Part shown: positions 33,244 to 47,305 of the stretch, piece after piece
How positions within the stretch are numbered: the stretch's first letter is position 1
How the letters are laid out: each line of letters begins with the position of its first letter
Assembly (NCBI GenBank): GCA_037974665.1
Contig: CM075767.1
Coordinates: forward strand, 26,499,498 to 26,563,497
DNA from: Ehretia macrophylla
Taxonomy: Eukaryota; Streptophyta; Magnoliopsida; Boraginales; Ehretiaceae
Direction of reading: 5' to 3'
Length of the DNA stretch: 64,000 bases
The notes under the pieces: generated by a model
Database searches by the model: none
What the model was told of the DNA's origin: nothing
What the model saw: the letters and a program-made list of their open reading frames with translations, nothing else
Translations under genes and position numbers: made by a program

Positions 33244-36200
33244 TATATTACCTTTGAAATAAAGCTGGATACTGTTGCTCCATCTGGTCTCGCCTTTCCC
33301 ACGTTGCTTCTTCAACTCCATGATGATCCCACAACACTTTCACCATCGGTATAGATTTGTTGCACAATTCCTGATCTTGCTGGTCTAGGATCCGAATGGG
33401 CTTCTCTTCATAAGACAAGTTCTCCCGAAGCTGCAACGGCTCTGGCTCCAAGACATGCGATGGATCAGGATGATACTTCTGCAGCATTGAAACATGAAAT
33501 ACGTTGTGAATATTGGAGAGGTTTTGGGGTAGTGCCAGGTGATACGCCAATTTGCCAACCTTCTCAATTATCTCAAATGGTCCTACAAATCTCGGACTCA
33601 ACTTTCCACCTTTGCCGTGTTTAATCAGTCCCCTCCGAGGTGATATCTTCAGGAACACCTTGTCGCCAACCTCAAACTCTAGGCTCCGCCTCCGTCGGTC
33701 TGCATAACTTTTCTGCCTACTTTGGGCGGTAAGCATCCGTTTTCGGATGAGGTGGATATTATCAACAGTCTTCATAAGTTCAGATAGAAGGGTCGGGTCA
33801 AAAGTCTTCGTCTCACCTACTTCATCCCAGTAAATTGGGGATCGACACTTTCGTCCATACAACACCTCAAAAGGGGCCATCCCGATAGTGGCCTGATAAC
33901 TATTATTATAAGCGAACTCCGCTAGAGAGAGATATTTCTCCCAACCTTTCCCGAAGTCTAAAACACACGCCTTCAGCATATCCTCCAGAATCTGCATAGT
34001 TCTCTCAGATTGTCCATCAGTCTAAGGGTGATAAGCCGTGCTGAAACTCAACTTCGTTCCCAAAGCTTCTTGCAATCTCTTCCAAAATTGGGAAGTAAAA
34101 CGAGGATCCCTATCCGATATAATACTCACAAGCATCCCGTGCAATCTTACAATCTCCGCCACATACATATCTCCCAACCTCTCAGGACTATCCTCCTTGT
34201 TCATCGGTAAGAAGTACGCTGACTTGGTCAATCTATCCACTATGACCCAAACGGCGTCATGACCCTTTTGTGACCTGGGCAGGTCCATAACAAAGTCCAT
34301 AGTTATATGTTCCCATTTCCATTGAGGAATCTCCAACGGTTGAAGTAAACCTACGGGTCGTTGATGTTCCGCTTTGACTCTCTGGCAAGTCAAACACCGT
34401 GCCACAAACTCCGCAATCTCTCTCTTCATGTTATTCCACCAATAGTGTTGCTTCAAATCCCGGTACATCTTTGTTCCACCGGGGTGGATAGTGTATCTTG
34501 AATTATGGGCTTCTTCAAGAATCTTCTTTTTCAGCTCTGACTCATTAGGAACACAAATCCGATTCCTAAACCTCCAAACACCATCATTATGAAACTTGAA
34601 ATCTGTGTTGCTTTCTTTAATCTTCTGAAATTGTTGGTCCTTTTGCTGAGCCTCTCGTAACTCAGACAACAAGGTCGATTGAACTTGTGTAGTGGCAAAA
34701 AGTAACCCTTTTTGAGTTAATTGTGGTTTCCACAAAAATGTTCCTCCAACAACTCCTGTACCTTAACTTCCAGTTTTGCCATGCTCGCTTTCCTACTTAA
34801 GGCATCTGCAACTACATTTGCTTTACTGGGCACATAATTGATTGTGCAGTTATAATCGTCCAAAAGCTCCATCCACCGTCTTTGCCTCATATTCAACTCC
34901 TTTTGAGAGAACAAGTATTTCAAGCTCTTGTGATCAGTAAATACCTCAAACTTGTTACCCCAGAGATAATGCCTTCATTTCTTGAGTGCAAACACAATAG
35001 CCGCTAACTCCAAATCATGCATCGGGTAGTTCAATTCATACGGCTTCGGTTTCCTAGAGGCATACGCAATCACCCTTCCATTTTGCATCAACACACAACC
35101 CAATCCTTCCTTCGAAGCATCGCTATAGATTTTGAAACCTTGACTCCCCTCAGGCAATGCAAGAATAGGTGTGGTAGTCAATCTTTTCTTCAACTCTTGG
35201 AAGCTGTTCTCACACTTATCATCCCACACGAACTTTGTTTTCTTTTGAGTGAGCTTTGTAAGCGGTCTTGCAATCTTAGAGAAATCCTTCACGAATCTCC
35301 GATAATAGCCGGCTAGACCAAGAAAACTCCGAACCTCCGTAACGTTTTTCGGCTTCTTCCAAGACATCACTGCTTCTATCTTTGCTGGATCCACCGCTAT
35401 TCCCTCTTGGGATATGATATGCCCCAAAAATGCAATCTGTTGCAACCAAAAATCACACTTGCTAAACTTTGCATACAATTGATGCTCTCGAAGTTTCTGC
35501 AGTACCAACCGCAGATGTTGTTCATGCTCCGCCTCAGATTTCGAATATACCAAAATATCATCAATGAAGATCACCATAAATTGGTCCAAGTAGGGTTGAA
35601 ACACCCTGTGCATCAAGTCCATAAAAGCTGCAGGGGCATTAGTTAGTCCAAATGGCATCACCACATATTCATAATGTCCATATCTTGTCCTGAAAGCCGT
35701 TTTAGGCACATCCTCCTTTTTGATCCGCAACTGATAGTACCCTTGCCTCAAGTCGAGTTTCGAATACACTTTGGCTCCTTGAAGTTGATCAGATAGCTCG
35801 TCGATCAGTGGAAGTGGGTATTTATTCTTGACAGTCACTTGGTTTAATCCTCGGTAATCGATGCATAGCCTCAATGTTCCATCTTTCTTCTTTACAAATA
35901 GAACTGGTGCACCCCACAGAGAAGAACTCGGTTGAACAAACCCTTTCTTCAACAATCCTTGCAATTGGTCCTTCAATTCTTGTAGCTCGGCTGGTGCCAT
36001 ACGATAGGGAGCTTTAGATATCGGCTGGGTGCCAGGTAGTAACTCTATAATGAACTCGATCTCCCGATTTGGGGGTAAATCGGGCAATTCTTCTGGAAAC
36101 ACATTCGCATAGTCTTTGATCACAGGCATTTCCTCCAACTTAGCTTTATCTGACGGCTTGTTGATGAGGTAAGCTAAGTATCCACTACACCCTTTTCTCA

Positions 36201-37761
36201 ATGGCTTCACTTCTTTCGTAGATGAAATGATGGAACTCCCGGTGAAATCTCTTCGACCCATTACCTCCAGTATTGGTTGACCAGGTACCCGGAACGTTAT
36301 AATCTTCGTCTGGCAATCTAGTTGGACAGGATGCTTTGCCAACCAGTCTATCCCTAAAATGACCTCATAGTCTCGAAAAGGTAATACAATAAGATTGGCT
36401 GAGAATTCCCTATCCTTAATTTGGATTTTACTTGCTTTACAAGCTGAGCTAGTAACAAGTTTAGAACCCATCGGAGTACCAACTTATACTTTGTAAGGCA
36501 AACATACAACTTTCAGTTTCACACGTTGCACACACAAGGGAGTAATAAATGAATGAGTAGCACCCGGATCAATTAGCACTTTAACAGGTTGATTCAGTAT
36601 GAAGAATGTACCTTCAACAACAGCGGTCTCATCTGGAAGCTCCTTGTACTCAATAGCATAAGCTCGAGCCTGAACTCTAGGAACTGGAGTCTTGCCTCTA
36701 CCAGCTGGTTTACCCTGATTCTGTCCTGCTTGCCATTTAAGGCAATCCTTGATTTAATGCTGATCACTGCCACATCTCACACATCGTCCTGACTTCTTCC
36801 AGCACTGGGCCTCGGTCTGCCCCTTCTTGTCACAATAAGAACAGTTGACAGACTGAGTAGTAGGTGAACTACCTGTGGATCCGCGGGTGGAAGAGGCTGA
36901 TGGCGCTTTAGTCGGGCCACGGTTATTCACTGGTCTATTCTGGCTCTGGCCCTGACTACGACTCTGGCTCTGGAACTTCCTCTGCTAACTTGAAGGCTGG
37001 TATGGTTTCTTGTTCGGCTGACTCGAACCGGCTCTATCAAGTTTCCTCTTCTCAACTCGGGAAGCAGCAGCAAAGAGAGCAGAATAGGTATCGAAGTCAT
37101 GCGAAGCCAATTGGTCATGAATCTCTGGCTTCAATCCAGTAGTAAATTTCTACATCTTCGCCTCCGGAGTACTGACCATATATTGAGCATAACGGGACAG
37201 TCGGTCAAAACGAGCCTCGTACTAGGCCACCCTCATGTTACCCTGGGTCAAATGCATGAACTCCTCAATCCGCCTCTGCCTGGAAACTGCAGGAACATCT
37301 TTCTCCTTGAATGCCTTAACGAAATTACCCCACAAGCGAGGTGTCTGATCAGTTTCCCACAGTGCCTCTATAGTGTACCACCAATGCTCGGCATCCCCGT
37401 GCAACAGAAACATAGCAAACTCCACCTTTTCTTCATCAGTATAATCAAGTGGGGTGAAAATCCTCTCGATCTCGGATAGCAAAGCCTCCGCTTTCTTATC
37501 ATCAGCTTCCCCGTGGAATTTGGACGGGCAAAAGTCAATGAACTCCCTCATTCTGCTATGTCTCCCATGGTTACAATCATTCCTGTTGTTGTTGTTGTTG
37601 TTGGCTTCACGTGCATCTTGACGTTCCATTACTCGTGACATGTTATCCATGGCATTCGTCATCATGTTAAACATAGCTATGCCAGGATTAGTTTGATAAG
37701 CATCTTCGGTCTCTTGGGGTTCACCGCTCCTATTAGTAGTGCGGATACTAGGGCCAGCCAT
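33240..37761 (-). pseudogene. A gag-pol region with chromodomain (Tekay), broken
   Basis: A better-preserved Tekay polyprotein region on the - strand. Gag starts at 37761 (MAGPSIRTTNRSGEPQETED) with DFCPSKFHGEADDKKAEALL. A zinc-knuckle region is near 36850-36770 and protease near 36600-36250. RT is about 36000-35430 ([27 protein letters not shown]). RNase H is about 35200-34760, ending VADALSR. Integrase has the HPGGTKMYRDLKQHYWW zinc part (about 34500), the core ITMDFVMDLPRSQKGHDAVW, and a C-terminal GPFEIIEKVGKLAYHLALP. The chromodomain tail is KPIRILDQQDQEL...VKVLWDHHGVEEATW (about 33420-33290). One stretch from protease to RNase H is open for about 500 residues. It carries about six breaks. 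Confidence 0.93.
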
Positions 37762-38039
37762 CTATAGGCACAGATTACGATCCACAATTTATTGAAATAC
37801 GACAACAAGAATTTAATGTATACGATATGCAACATAATATAGATACACAATTCTAGAAACAATTAAGACATGTTCATCACTTAAGCAAATAGAACATAGA
37901 AGGCACAATTAACATTATCACACAATAACATATAGACAAGTCATCTTAATTATCTTAGGGCTCTACCCATGGTCCGAGAGTTAAACCCGGCTAATGCCTA
38001 ATTAGCAAACTAAGCTCTGATACCATTCTTTCTATGAGG
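37762..38039 (-). other. A leader and tRNA-iMet primer site
   Basis: A non-coding leader of ~280 nt, with the primer site TGGTATCAGAGC on the - strand at 38014-38025, 14 bases inside the LTR edge. The gap is longer than in C1 or F. Confidence 0.8.
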
Positions 38040-41000
38040 TGTCACACCCCAACCCAGCCTATAAAGGTTAGACTAGGGTGTGATCTAAACATTCCAGTCT
38101 ATCTCGTACTTAACTATTCATGGAAATTTAATACTTAACGTTTTAGCCTAAACTCCAAAATTTTCGGAAAACCGGCAGGATAACGGCTGTAATTAGGCTC
38201 TTTGATTTGACCTAATTCTCTAAACACCTCAAAATTTACAATCTTAACTTCATTTCCAACTAAGATTACTATTTATCATCAATTGAAACGCCTACCAATT
38301 ATCTTGAAGTCTCGTTTTATTAATAACCTAGCATGATGCTATGTCTCGTTGGTTTGTTAATCCTCGTTACGAAAGTACCTGTTAATCTTAGCTTAATAGT
38401 GAGTACCTGCTTAAGATTGGATAGGTTCATTTTACTTAATTCTTACCTGATACTTCATAATCCTATAATAGATTCTAGCTAATGACGATAGTAAAACGAA
38501 CATAGTAGTGTCTGTCTAGTGATTATCAGTACAAACCAAAATTAGACCCCAAATTACAACGGAGGTCTTTTACATCACAACATTAAGCAACATGAAAGGA
38601 AATAGTCTTCAAGTAGTATAGTGTTCACAAATAGCCATAATCACGCAAAGCACATAGGACAGGCAATCACTCCAAGGAATCATTGTTAGGCACGTCGTCC
38701 TCGGGTACCTGTTCTTGATCTTCTTCACCTGAGATGATAAAAGAGGGTGAGTCCTTATGAACTCAGCGAGGGGGAAATGAGAAATAGGTTTTGAAACTCA
38801 TTTTTCAGTTCAACTTATGAAAGCCCTTTTGCAAGCATGAATATAACACAATTAAGTACATAACAATAATATAAAGTAAAGGAACACAATTACTCGTCTT
38901 TCCTCCCCGAGGTCCTCTAGGAACCAAGCGAGAGTACCTATACATATAGTGAAAAGGATACGGTGAGCTTTTGCTTTTAGTTCATTTCCAGTATCAGTTG
39001 TTGCGGCCGACTTCAAATCATCCCCTTATCACGCCAAATGGGTATACTCCGGATGTACCCCGAAATCCTACGACCCAACTCTCCGAGGAAGTCTAGCCCC
39101 CAAGCGAGAGAGGGAATTGGACAATGGTAGTCACGGTTGCACCGGCAAGCCCGATGCCGCCCGGTGTGCGTGAACGTTACCACGCCAGAATGAAAGGTTG
39201 CAACCTTGTATTCAATGCACATTTATGACATTTAATATATCACATTAGGAGGACAACAAAGTAGGTTGCCTCCGAGCAATCATAAGATTGCACATTGACA
39301 AGTAAACAAGCGAGGCACGATAAGACAAGTAATTTCACTTGAAAGGCATGTGGAGTTATATGAACATTAAACGGGCAGCCATGTAACGCATGTAAATCAA
39401 GTCATATAAATCATTTCAACGTCCACGTAATCAAATAATAAGATTATTCAACATGCAACGACAATCTACGTGGGTTCGGGTGCAAGAAAGGCCAACCTGT
39501 CAACATGTAATCATCAAGATCGCATTTAGGGCTACAATGGCAACTACGGGCAGCCTACTAAACATATAATTACACACAATATCGAAAGGATCAACACTTA
39601 GCAAGTTTACCTAGTCACTGGGGTTTCCATTTCTTGCTTACCCGTGCGATTAAACCCCAAGTCAACTCAAAATCAATCTCAAGCATGCATCGATTAGTTC
39701 AATCATCCTCAAGTATTCAAAACAGTCCACACAACATCCCAATTGCCACAATCCCAAGCATTTAATTCAACAAGAGAAGTTACAACAATTTTTCTAAGCA
39801 CATCACTAAGTGAAACCCTCACTGCAATGGGCTGTTTTCTCACAATCATTAAGACAAGAAAACAATCTCCAATTCCAGTCAATAAGATTTCAAATTAAAG
39901 CTTAAGAAGTGAACTAAATTCAGAAACAAACCTCGCATCATTTGGAGTTCGGGTTCAATAGTTATAGCCAAAACAGTGGGATTGCACAAAACTGTCCAGA
40001 TTTGCACACATTTCAATACTTGTCATTTTTGAGGTCCTTAGGGTCAGATTTAGCCTTAGTCCATTTCTGACAAAAATGTCCAGAACTAAAAAATCTAGAA
40101 ACAAACCAAATTTCATGCATTATGGATATCATTTACTAAGTCAAAACTGGTTCGTTCCACAAAGTCAGTGAATCTGCCAAAACCTGCTTCATTTTTCCAG
40201 ATTTTCCAGATTAGGATACATTTTAATGATTTGCCATTTTGAGGATCTTAGAGTCAAAATTAGCTTTGGCCTATTTCTGGGACAAATGTTCAGAACTGGC
40301 AAAAATAGTTGCCTACCAATTTTCAAGCATTTTAAACATCATTTGCCTAGCCAAACTCATCTCGTACCAACAAGACAGAAAGCTGTCACAAACCCGATTT
40401 CATCTATCATCACCTTCTAGCCAAAAATCTTGCCATGCATGGATATAAAAGCTTATGAACACACATATATCTCAAGTACAGAAGCAAAGACAAACATTTA
40501 AGAGCATGCATGTGGTTTTTTTTGAAGGATTTTCAAGAAGTTTTAGCCCTCACCTTAGCAAAACAACAAGAAGATGCACAAGAGTCTTGGTGAAGCACAA
40601 AGTTGATCTTCTTCCTTGCTTAGCCGAGAACCACTCGAATTTTCTCTATTTTTCCTAGCTTAGTGACCAAGTTCTTAGTAGGTGCATGTGGTTAGAACAA
40701 GAAGAAAAGAAATGGAAGCTAGCAAACTCACCTAGGCCGAAATGGTTGTTCAAAGAGCTTGCATGTGTGATTCTTGCAACTTAGCTTGCTTAGTCGAGCT
40801 TCTTAGCTACTTGCTTGCCTTGATGAACCATGGAATGATGAAGATGAGCTATGGAGTGAATGAACTCAGCCAAAGCCGAGAGAGAGAGAGAAGAATGAGA
40901 GGAAAATGAGAGAAATGAAAAAAAAAATTAAAAGGCTTGCAATTGATGAAGAATGTGTCGGCCTTGGGCATGTAAAAAATCAGATTTGTGTCTTCAAGAA

Positions 41001-41616
41001 GCACAATTTTTGAATCACTTAGCATGGGCAAGAGCTTATGTCGAGATTGGTGGAGTTTGGTAGAGTTTTTGAGCTATTTTTTATGCTTTTGTGTCATAGA
41101 ATTGTCATAGAATGTTTGGAGAATAATTGAATTAAGCAAGCAAGCACAAAAGCCCACATGGTGGTCGGCCAAGGCATGTAGAAATCTGATTTTTTGTCAT
41201 CTATTGGAGTATTATTTAATTGTGTGTTGAAAGTGCAAAAGAGTAAGGAATAAAGAATAAGGAATGTCTAGTTTTTTGTGAGATTTTGTCTTCTAGTGAG
41301 TTGAATTAGTAATTTAATATTAGTTAGTGGGATTTGTAGGATTAATTATTGATCTAGTGCTTCGTGTAAGATGCTTTCTCGATTAGCGTGAGGGCACGCT
41401 TTCCCAAGTCTAGGGCACGCACTACGAGGTAGGGCACGAACTATGAGACGAATGCACGTTTTCCAAGTAAATGCACGCAACCCTAAATGAATGCACGTAA
41501 TTCAATGCAAGACACACAAAACAAAACACAATTCTTAAACCTAGGTCAAGGCATGCAAATCTAGGTTAGGGCACACGAAATGAGGTATCGCATGGAAATC
41601 GAGGTCAGGCTTCATA
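38040..41616 (-). repeat. A right (5') LTR
   Basis: An uninterrupted 3,577-bp LTR from TGTCACACC to TTCATA. Sense features: donor-like CTAAG|GTGAGG (intron start 40553), acceptor-like TCTCAG|GTGAAG (intron end 38729), hairpin TGAGT/ACTCA (38748-38765) with CAGCGAGGG, and the paired block at 39126-39182. After the acceptor a short acidic frame runs to a stop (EDQEQVPEDDVPNNDSLE). Confidence 0.9.
38748..38765 (-). other. Hairpin before the acceptor-like site (LTR A)
   Basis: TGAGT (38748-38752) pairs with ACTCA (38761-38765) around an 8-nt loop. This is the shortest stem of the series, identical in the left LTR at 24973-24990. Confidence 0.5.
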
Positions 41617-41650
41617 GCTGGTCATCAAAGTCTTGAGTTGAGATGAACTG
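41617..41650 (-). mobile_element. Sliver of caulimovirid-like copy 3
   Basis: 34 bases (gctggtcatcaaagtcttga...) match copy 2 at about 16578-16612. This shows that copy 3 continues after A and is then cut again at aactg by element E. The remainder of copy 3 should lie beyond the right edge of the window. Confidence 0.85.
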
Positions 41651-44600
41651 TGTGAAACCCCAGTTTTCGTCTTTGTGATAACCCGAACCCGGCATGCATT
41701 TAATGGCATTTAATTAAGTGGCATCTTAAATGTTAGCATTGAATTTCGTGTTTATTTTTAGTTAAACATACATTTCTAGCATTATTTTCTTATTTCTTTT
41801 AGAAGTAATTAAATAATACTTGAGTTAATTATTTTAACGGAATATCAACTACTTTTCATATTTCTGTTAATCGGTTTTATTTTTCTTGCACCTTAATGCT
41901 TGGGTTTCAATTAAATGAAAAGTAGCTCCGAGCCGGAGTAAATTTTCAACTATGTTTCTTTTCAAAAATTATATTTTCTTAAATTCTTTGAGATTTAATT
42001 ATTATTCTTTTATTGTCGCAAAGTGCATAGCATATCGAGAGCGATAGTTAGGAAATGATTTCTAGTCCTCAGCAAATAGTGAAAACTAGTATTTAGTGTT
42101 TTAATTTTAGTATTTTAGTTGTTGTTGATTAGAATTAAATTTGTGTTGGTTGTTTTAGCTTTAAAATGCAAGAAATAAGCCTAATTGACCAACTTAAGCA
42201 ACCTTTGACCAAGCCTTGGCTATTTGACTTGAGTTGCCATCTTATTTAAGCCTATTATAGCACACAAAAAAAGAAGCTAAAAACAGAATGAGCAGGCCGA
42301 AAATACAAGGGAGGAAAAAAAAAGATTTCAACATTCAAATCTTCAATTCTTCGCGTGAGCTTGCACGGGGTGGTTTCCGAGGCACCCAGCGTGGTTTTCC
42401 TAGCGTCTAGGAGCGTCTAAGATGAGGGTTTCATCGTTATTTGCGCATTTGAAATAATTGTGTTTAAACTTTAATTTTTGGGTTTTAGCCGTAGATTGTT
42501 ATTTAATTCGTTTTGATGCTTGAAGAATGTTTCCTAGCAATTGTAGAACATGTATTTATAGCTTTTTAGCATTTTCTACTGTTAAATATAGCGATTGTAA
42601 TTTAAAATGTCAATTGAATAGTAAATTATGAATAGTAAAATCTCATTTCGTTAAAGTTGCTCCGTTATGCGTTCTGTTGATGTGAAAAGATGCTACATAT
42701 GCTAGAATGTCTAAATGCATGATTTGTTTGGGTTGTGTAATGGAAAAACGGAGAAAAATGCCTTGGTACAAGTTGGGGTCGTTTAGGTCGAGATTAGCGT
42801 TTCCTCGATTTGCGTGATGGCATTGTCTCAGGAGGCCATGGAAGCACTTTTAGTGTGGTTATGGCATTGGTTGGGTGTTTGGTTAGGGTAGCGGTAGTTC
42901 AAACGAGCAAAGGGAGAAATCGGGGCTTTGCGTGAATTCTAGGGTAAAGTAGGATTTCGGGGTCTTTAGACGTGCCTTATAGTGACCTAGGAGGATTGGT
43001 GAAGTCGGTTTCCAAAACTCGTAGCTCGTTTGAAAGTGGTAGCGTTTTCAAAGTTGGGGTCATTTTGTGATTTTGTTTGTTTTCATAATGTAATGCCTAT
43101 AGAATGCTTAATATTGCTTGTTATGCTTGTTAAAGTTGGTTATGATTGAATTGTATATCAATTGTTGATAATGCTTGTTAGTGTTGTTCTTGATACTTTA
43201 TTGAATGTAAATGCTTGATATCTCGTTTATCGCCTTGTATCGTGTCTTGCACTGCATAGTGTCAGGCGAGTGAGTGATGGGCCTCTCTGGGTAGTCTCGG
43301 GCTGCCAGTGTTGGTTGCTCTAGCTTCGTGTCCTATTCCCATTCTCGCTTGGGTTGCCTCCCAAGGAGATTTGGGTCGTGGAATTGATTGGATACTTCCG
43401 GGGTATTCCAAACTGAAGTTATAAGGTGGTTGCACGCTTATTGTCATCGTTGTCAACATCAAGCTCGAGATTGATGTATCGCTCATGAAATGGTACATTG
43501 CTCGCATGAGTGAACCATAGCCTTCAGAGTGTGGCATAGCTTTGAATGGTTGTGTTAATGCTTTCATCACTTGTTTATTGTATTGATTGTTTATATTGAT
43601 TGCTTACTTGTTAGTTATATTGCTTAACTGCCTTATTTGCATTGCACGACTTTCTTTCTCTCCACCTCGATATATGTCTCGCCCTCATTGAGTATACGTG
43701 TTGTGTATACTCACTCCTCACCATCACATTTCAGGAAATGCCATGATAGCTGGAAAGTTCGTGCTTGAAGGGTTGTCTTGCGTGCTATGTGGTTTGAGTT
43801 GTCAAAGATGCAAAGATGTATGTTCATGTGTTGTATGTATTTATTGTTAAAAGAAATGTAATTTAAATTTTACTAGATAATTGAGGTAGAATGAAAAGCT
43901 AATTTATGTATTCAGATAGTATAGTTTAACTTCATTGCGTTTATGTAATTGTCTAAAGGAAAAGAGTTGGAATAGTTGGGTACCTAGAAATATGTATATC
44001 TGCTGTGTTTAATTGTTGAGAACCGAGGATCGGATGGCCTTGAGGTGGTTGAATGTTTGGACATGGTATTGGTCCACTTATATGCTGTTGCAGGTTTTAC
44101 ATTTTGCCAAGGAACAGGGGAGACTCCGTCCGTCTTTCCCTAAAAATTTTGCCCGGGTTTGGAATTGGGTTGTGATTAGATTGATTGATAGAACTCCCGG
44201 TCTCGAGAGGGATCGGGGTGTTACAGTCTTTACTTCGATTTGCGTGTCTTTGCCTTGATTTGCGTGATTTGACTTGTTTATATGTTATATGGGTTAGAAT
44301 GTGCTAAATATGTGATTTATATTCCTAATACATGTTATATGTGCATTCATGAAATCTTCATCAAAATCGGCACCATAAATTTTATCGTCAGTTTTTGTGA
44401 ATAATATTTTGAACGCACGTCCACTAAAATTTTTACACGGGTGTTTTAAATGTCTTAAAACCTAGTCCTCTATTATTAATAGACCCATGTTTGATAAAAA
44501 TTGATTCTGAAACGTAATAGTAATTTAAATAGACTTTTCGGGCGAAAAGTAACATTTTTTAGTCAAATAGTGATTTCTTCTAAACCCGATTCTTGCATTA

Positions 44601-45765
44601 ACTTTCGTTGACCTATTATATATTAATATAAATATATTTATATGTGATATTAAATGATTTAGATTAATTGTGCATTCAAAAGATATTTGAAAACAAATAA
44701 CATGACTTTTCACTTTTTTTTGCAAAAAATCGAGTTTTTAACCGAGTCGGGTGTAAGTCTATGCATGTGAAACTTGTTGTCAACTAAAAATATACTACTT
44801 AAAATAGTCTAAGTGTTAATTGCATTTGGGTGAGCCAAAATAGTCTAAAAACAATTAAAAGACTCAAAATACTAGTTAAAAGTCTAAAAATACTAATTTT
44901 GACTTTGCAAATTTTGTTGACCTTGAGCTTATATCATCAACACACATTAAAAACAAAGCAAACACACTCACAAAACACACACATTACCGAAAATCCATGA
45001 GGGAGAAGAAAGAAGGCATTTTCAAGCTTTTTCAAAGCATTTTTCACATAGATTTTGCAATTCAAGTCCAAATCACTTCATTCAAAACTTGATTTCACTT
45101 GTTGGGCATCCATTCTACATCTTTCTTGCATCAAAACACATCAAATGTGAAAGAAAAATTCTAAATCTCAAAATGTCATTTTTATGTTTTTGAATATAAT
45201 TGAATTTTGAACCGTTAAAATGTTGAATTGATGTTATATTATTGCTCAGTGCATGCTAAGGATCGTTTATATGCGTTTATATAAGATTTGAACCGTTGTA
45301 GCATGAATTTTATTTTTTGGGTATTAAAAGTTGAGTTGTTGGCTATTTGTTGAATATCTGGAGTTGTGGTGGTTGGAATTGATTGCTGTTAGCTTGTAAA
45401 AGTTTGTTAAATACGTGGTAGTAATATTGTAATGCCGAAATTTTGATTGTGATGTCGGTGTGAAAATCCAAAAATTTCAGCAATGATTCATTAGGGTTTT
45501 AGGGTTGTTGGGCTTGATGTGAATGGTTTATGGTTGGTTTCCGAGGGTTGCATGAAAGAGTTGGTGAAAGAATGTTTAATGTATGAAGTGGTTGCATTGT
45601 ATGTTGTTAATTTGATTGTGGAGTTGGTTGGTGATTTATGGAGTTTGATGTATGTTGTTCTTAAGGGTTGATTTAGAGCCCTGAACTTCATGTTTCTGTC
45701 GTTATGCTGCCGAAATTCCGTTACGTCCTGACTGATCGTAGGAGGGGTCGAGTTGGGGCGTGACA
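41651..45765 (+). repeat. C-type LTR in + orientation, now part of an inversion
   Basis: It starts TGTGAAACCCC and ends GGGGCGTGACA. Without the nested B LTR it is ~1.56 kb, shorter than a full C LTR because a middle part is absent. Its right flank is aaaca (45766-45770); its left flank is the aactg of the caulimovirid fossil. Inversion between facing LTRs explains this, with the left end belonging to element E and the right end to the inserted LTR. Confidence 0.78.
41674..44225 (+). repeat. Solo LTR, family B (copy 3), + orientation
   Basis: 2,552 bp, TGTGATAACCC to GGTGTTACA, with a perfect duplication gtctt (41669-41673 and 44226-44230). It lies 23 bases inside the C-type LTR. Hairpin, donor and acceptor counterparts of family B are present in mirror image (for example GTGTATACTCAC near 43700, TTTCAG|GAA near 43731). 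Confidence 0.92.
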
Positions 45766-47305
45766 AAACACACAACCAAACCCTAGTCTAACCATCAACA
45801 ACTCACAATTCAATCACTCAAACACCACCCAAACAACCAAAGACATAATTCAACATTTTAAAGAAAGAAAACCCGAACTTCTAAAATTCATAACTTACAT
45901 TCTACTAATCCGATAACCTCCAAACCAGTTTCTAACACTCACCCACTCAATCAACAACATTCACCCCCTCGGAAACCAACCATAAACCATCCACATCAAG
46001 CCCAAAAACCCTAAAACCTTAATGCATCATGGCTGAAATTTTTGGATTTTCACACCGACATCACAATTAAAATTTCGGTATTACAACATTACTACCACGT
46101 ATTTAACAAACTTTTACAAGCTAACAGCAATCGATTCCAACCACCACAACTCCAAATATTCAACAAATAGCCAACAACTCAACTTTTAATACCCGAAAAA
46201 TAAAATTATGGTACAACGGTTCAAATCTTATATAAACACATATAAACGATCCTTAGCATGCACTGAGCAATAATATAACATCAATTCAACATTCTAACGG
46301 TTCAAAATTCAATTATATGCAAAAACATAAAAATGATATTTTGAGATCTAGAATTTTTCTCTCACCTTTGATGTGTTTTGATGCAAGAAAGATGTAGAAT
46401 GGATGCTCAACAAGTGAAATCAAGCTTTGAATGAAGTGATTTGGACTTGAATTGCAAAATCTATGTGAAAAATGCTTTGAAAAATCTTGAAAATGCCTTC
46501 TTTCTTCTCCCTCATGGATTTTCGGTAATGTGTGTATTTTGTGAGTGTGTTTGCTTTGTTTTTAATGTGTGTTGATGATATAAGCTCAAGGTCAACAAAA
46601 TTTGCAAAGTCAAAGTTAGTATTTTTAGCCTTTTAACTAGTATTTTTAGTATTTTAATTGTTTTTAGACTATTTTGGCTCACCCAAATGCAATTAACACT
46701 TAGACAATTTTTAAGTAGTATATTTTTAGTTGACAACAAGTTTCACATGCATAGACTTACACCCGACTCGGTTAAAAACTCGATTTTTGCAAAAAAAGGT
46801 GAAAAGTCATATTATTTGTTTTCAAATGTCTTTTGAATGCAAAATTAATCTAAAATCATTTAATACCACATATAAATACATTTATATTAATATATACTAG
46901 GTCAACGAAAGTCAATGCAAGAATTGGGTTTAGAAGAAATCACTATTTGGCTCAAAAACGCTACTTTTCGCCCGAAAAGTCTATTTAAATTACTATTCCA
47001 TTTCAAAATCAATTTTTATCAAACATGGGTCTATTAATAATAGAGGATTAGGTTTTAAGACGTTTAAAACACCCGTGTAAAAATTTTAGCAGACGTGCGT
47101 TCAAAATAATATTCACAAAAACTGACGATAAAATTTATGGTGTTGATTTTGATAAAAATTTCATGAATGCACATATGGCATGTATTAGGAATATAAATCA
47201 CATATTTAGCACATTCTAACCCATATAACACATAAACAGGTCAAATCACGCAAATCGAGGCAAAGACACGCAAATCGAGGTAAAGATGAAAACTGGGGTT
47301 TTACA
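45766..47305 (-). repeat. First part of E's 5' LTR, inverted
   Basis: This reads as the latter portion of a C LTR in - orientation, ending GGGGTTTTACA at 47305. The next base begins the remaining part of the same LTR in + orientation. Its outer end carries aaaca, while the continuing part begins tgttt. Confidence 0.78.

Larger units (their letters stand above)
24265..41616 (-). mobile_element. A: Tekay/Del chromovirus with 3.6-kb LTRs, broken
   Basis: A - strand Ty3 element with LTRs 24265-33207 (holding a nested B element) and 38040-41616. After removing the nested element the LTRs are ~3.6 kb each. The target site is duplicated as gttgg/gctgg (24260-24264 and 41617-41621), one base apart. 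It interrupts copy 3 of the caulimovirid-like fossil within a recognisable sequence (tatag[ct]tgg...tcatcaaag). Primer site 38014-38025, polyprotein region 37761-33240 and polypurine tract about 33208-33222 are present. LTR divergence looks like a few percent, similar to C1. Confidence 0.92.
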
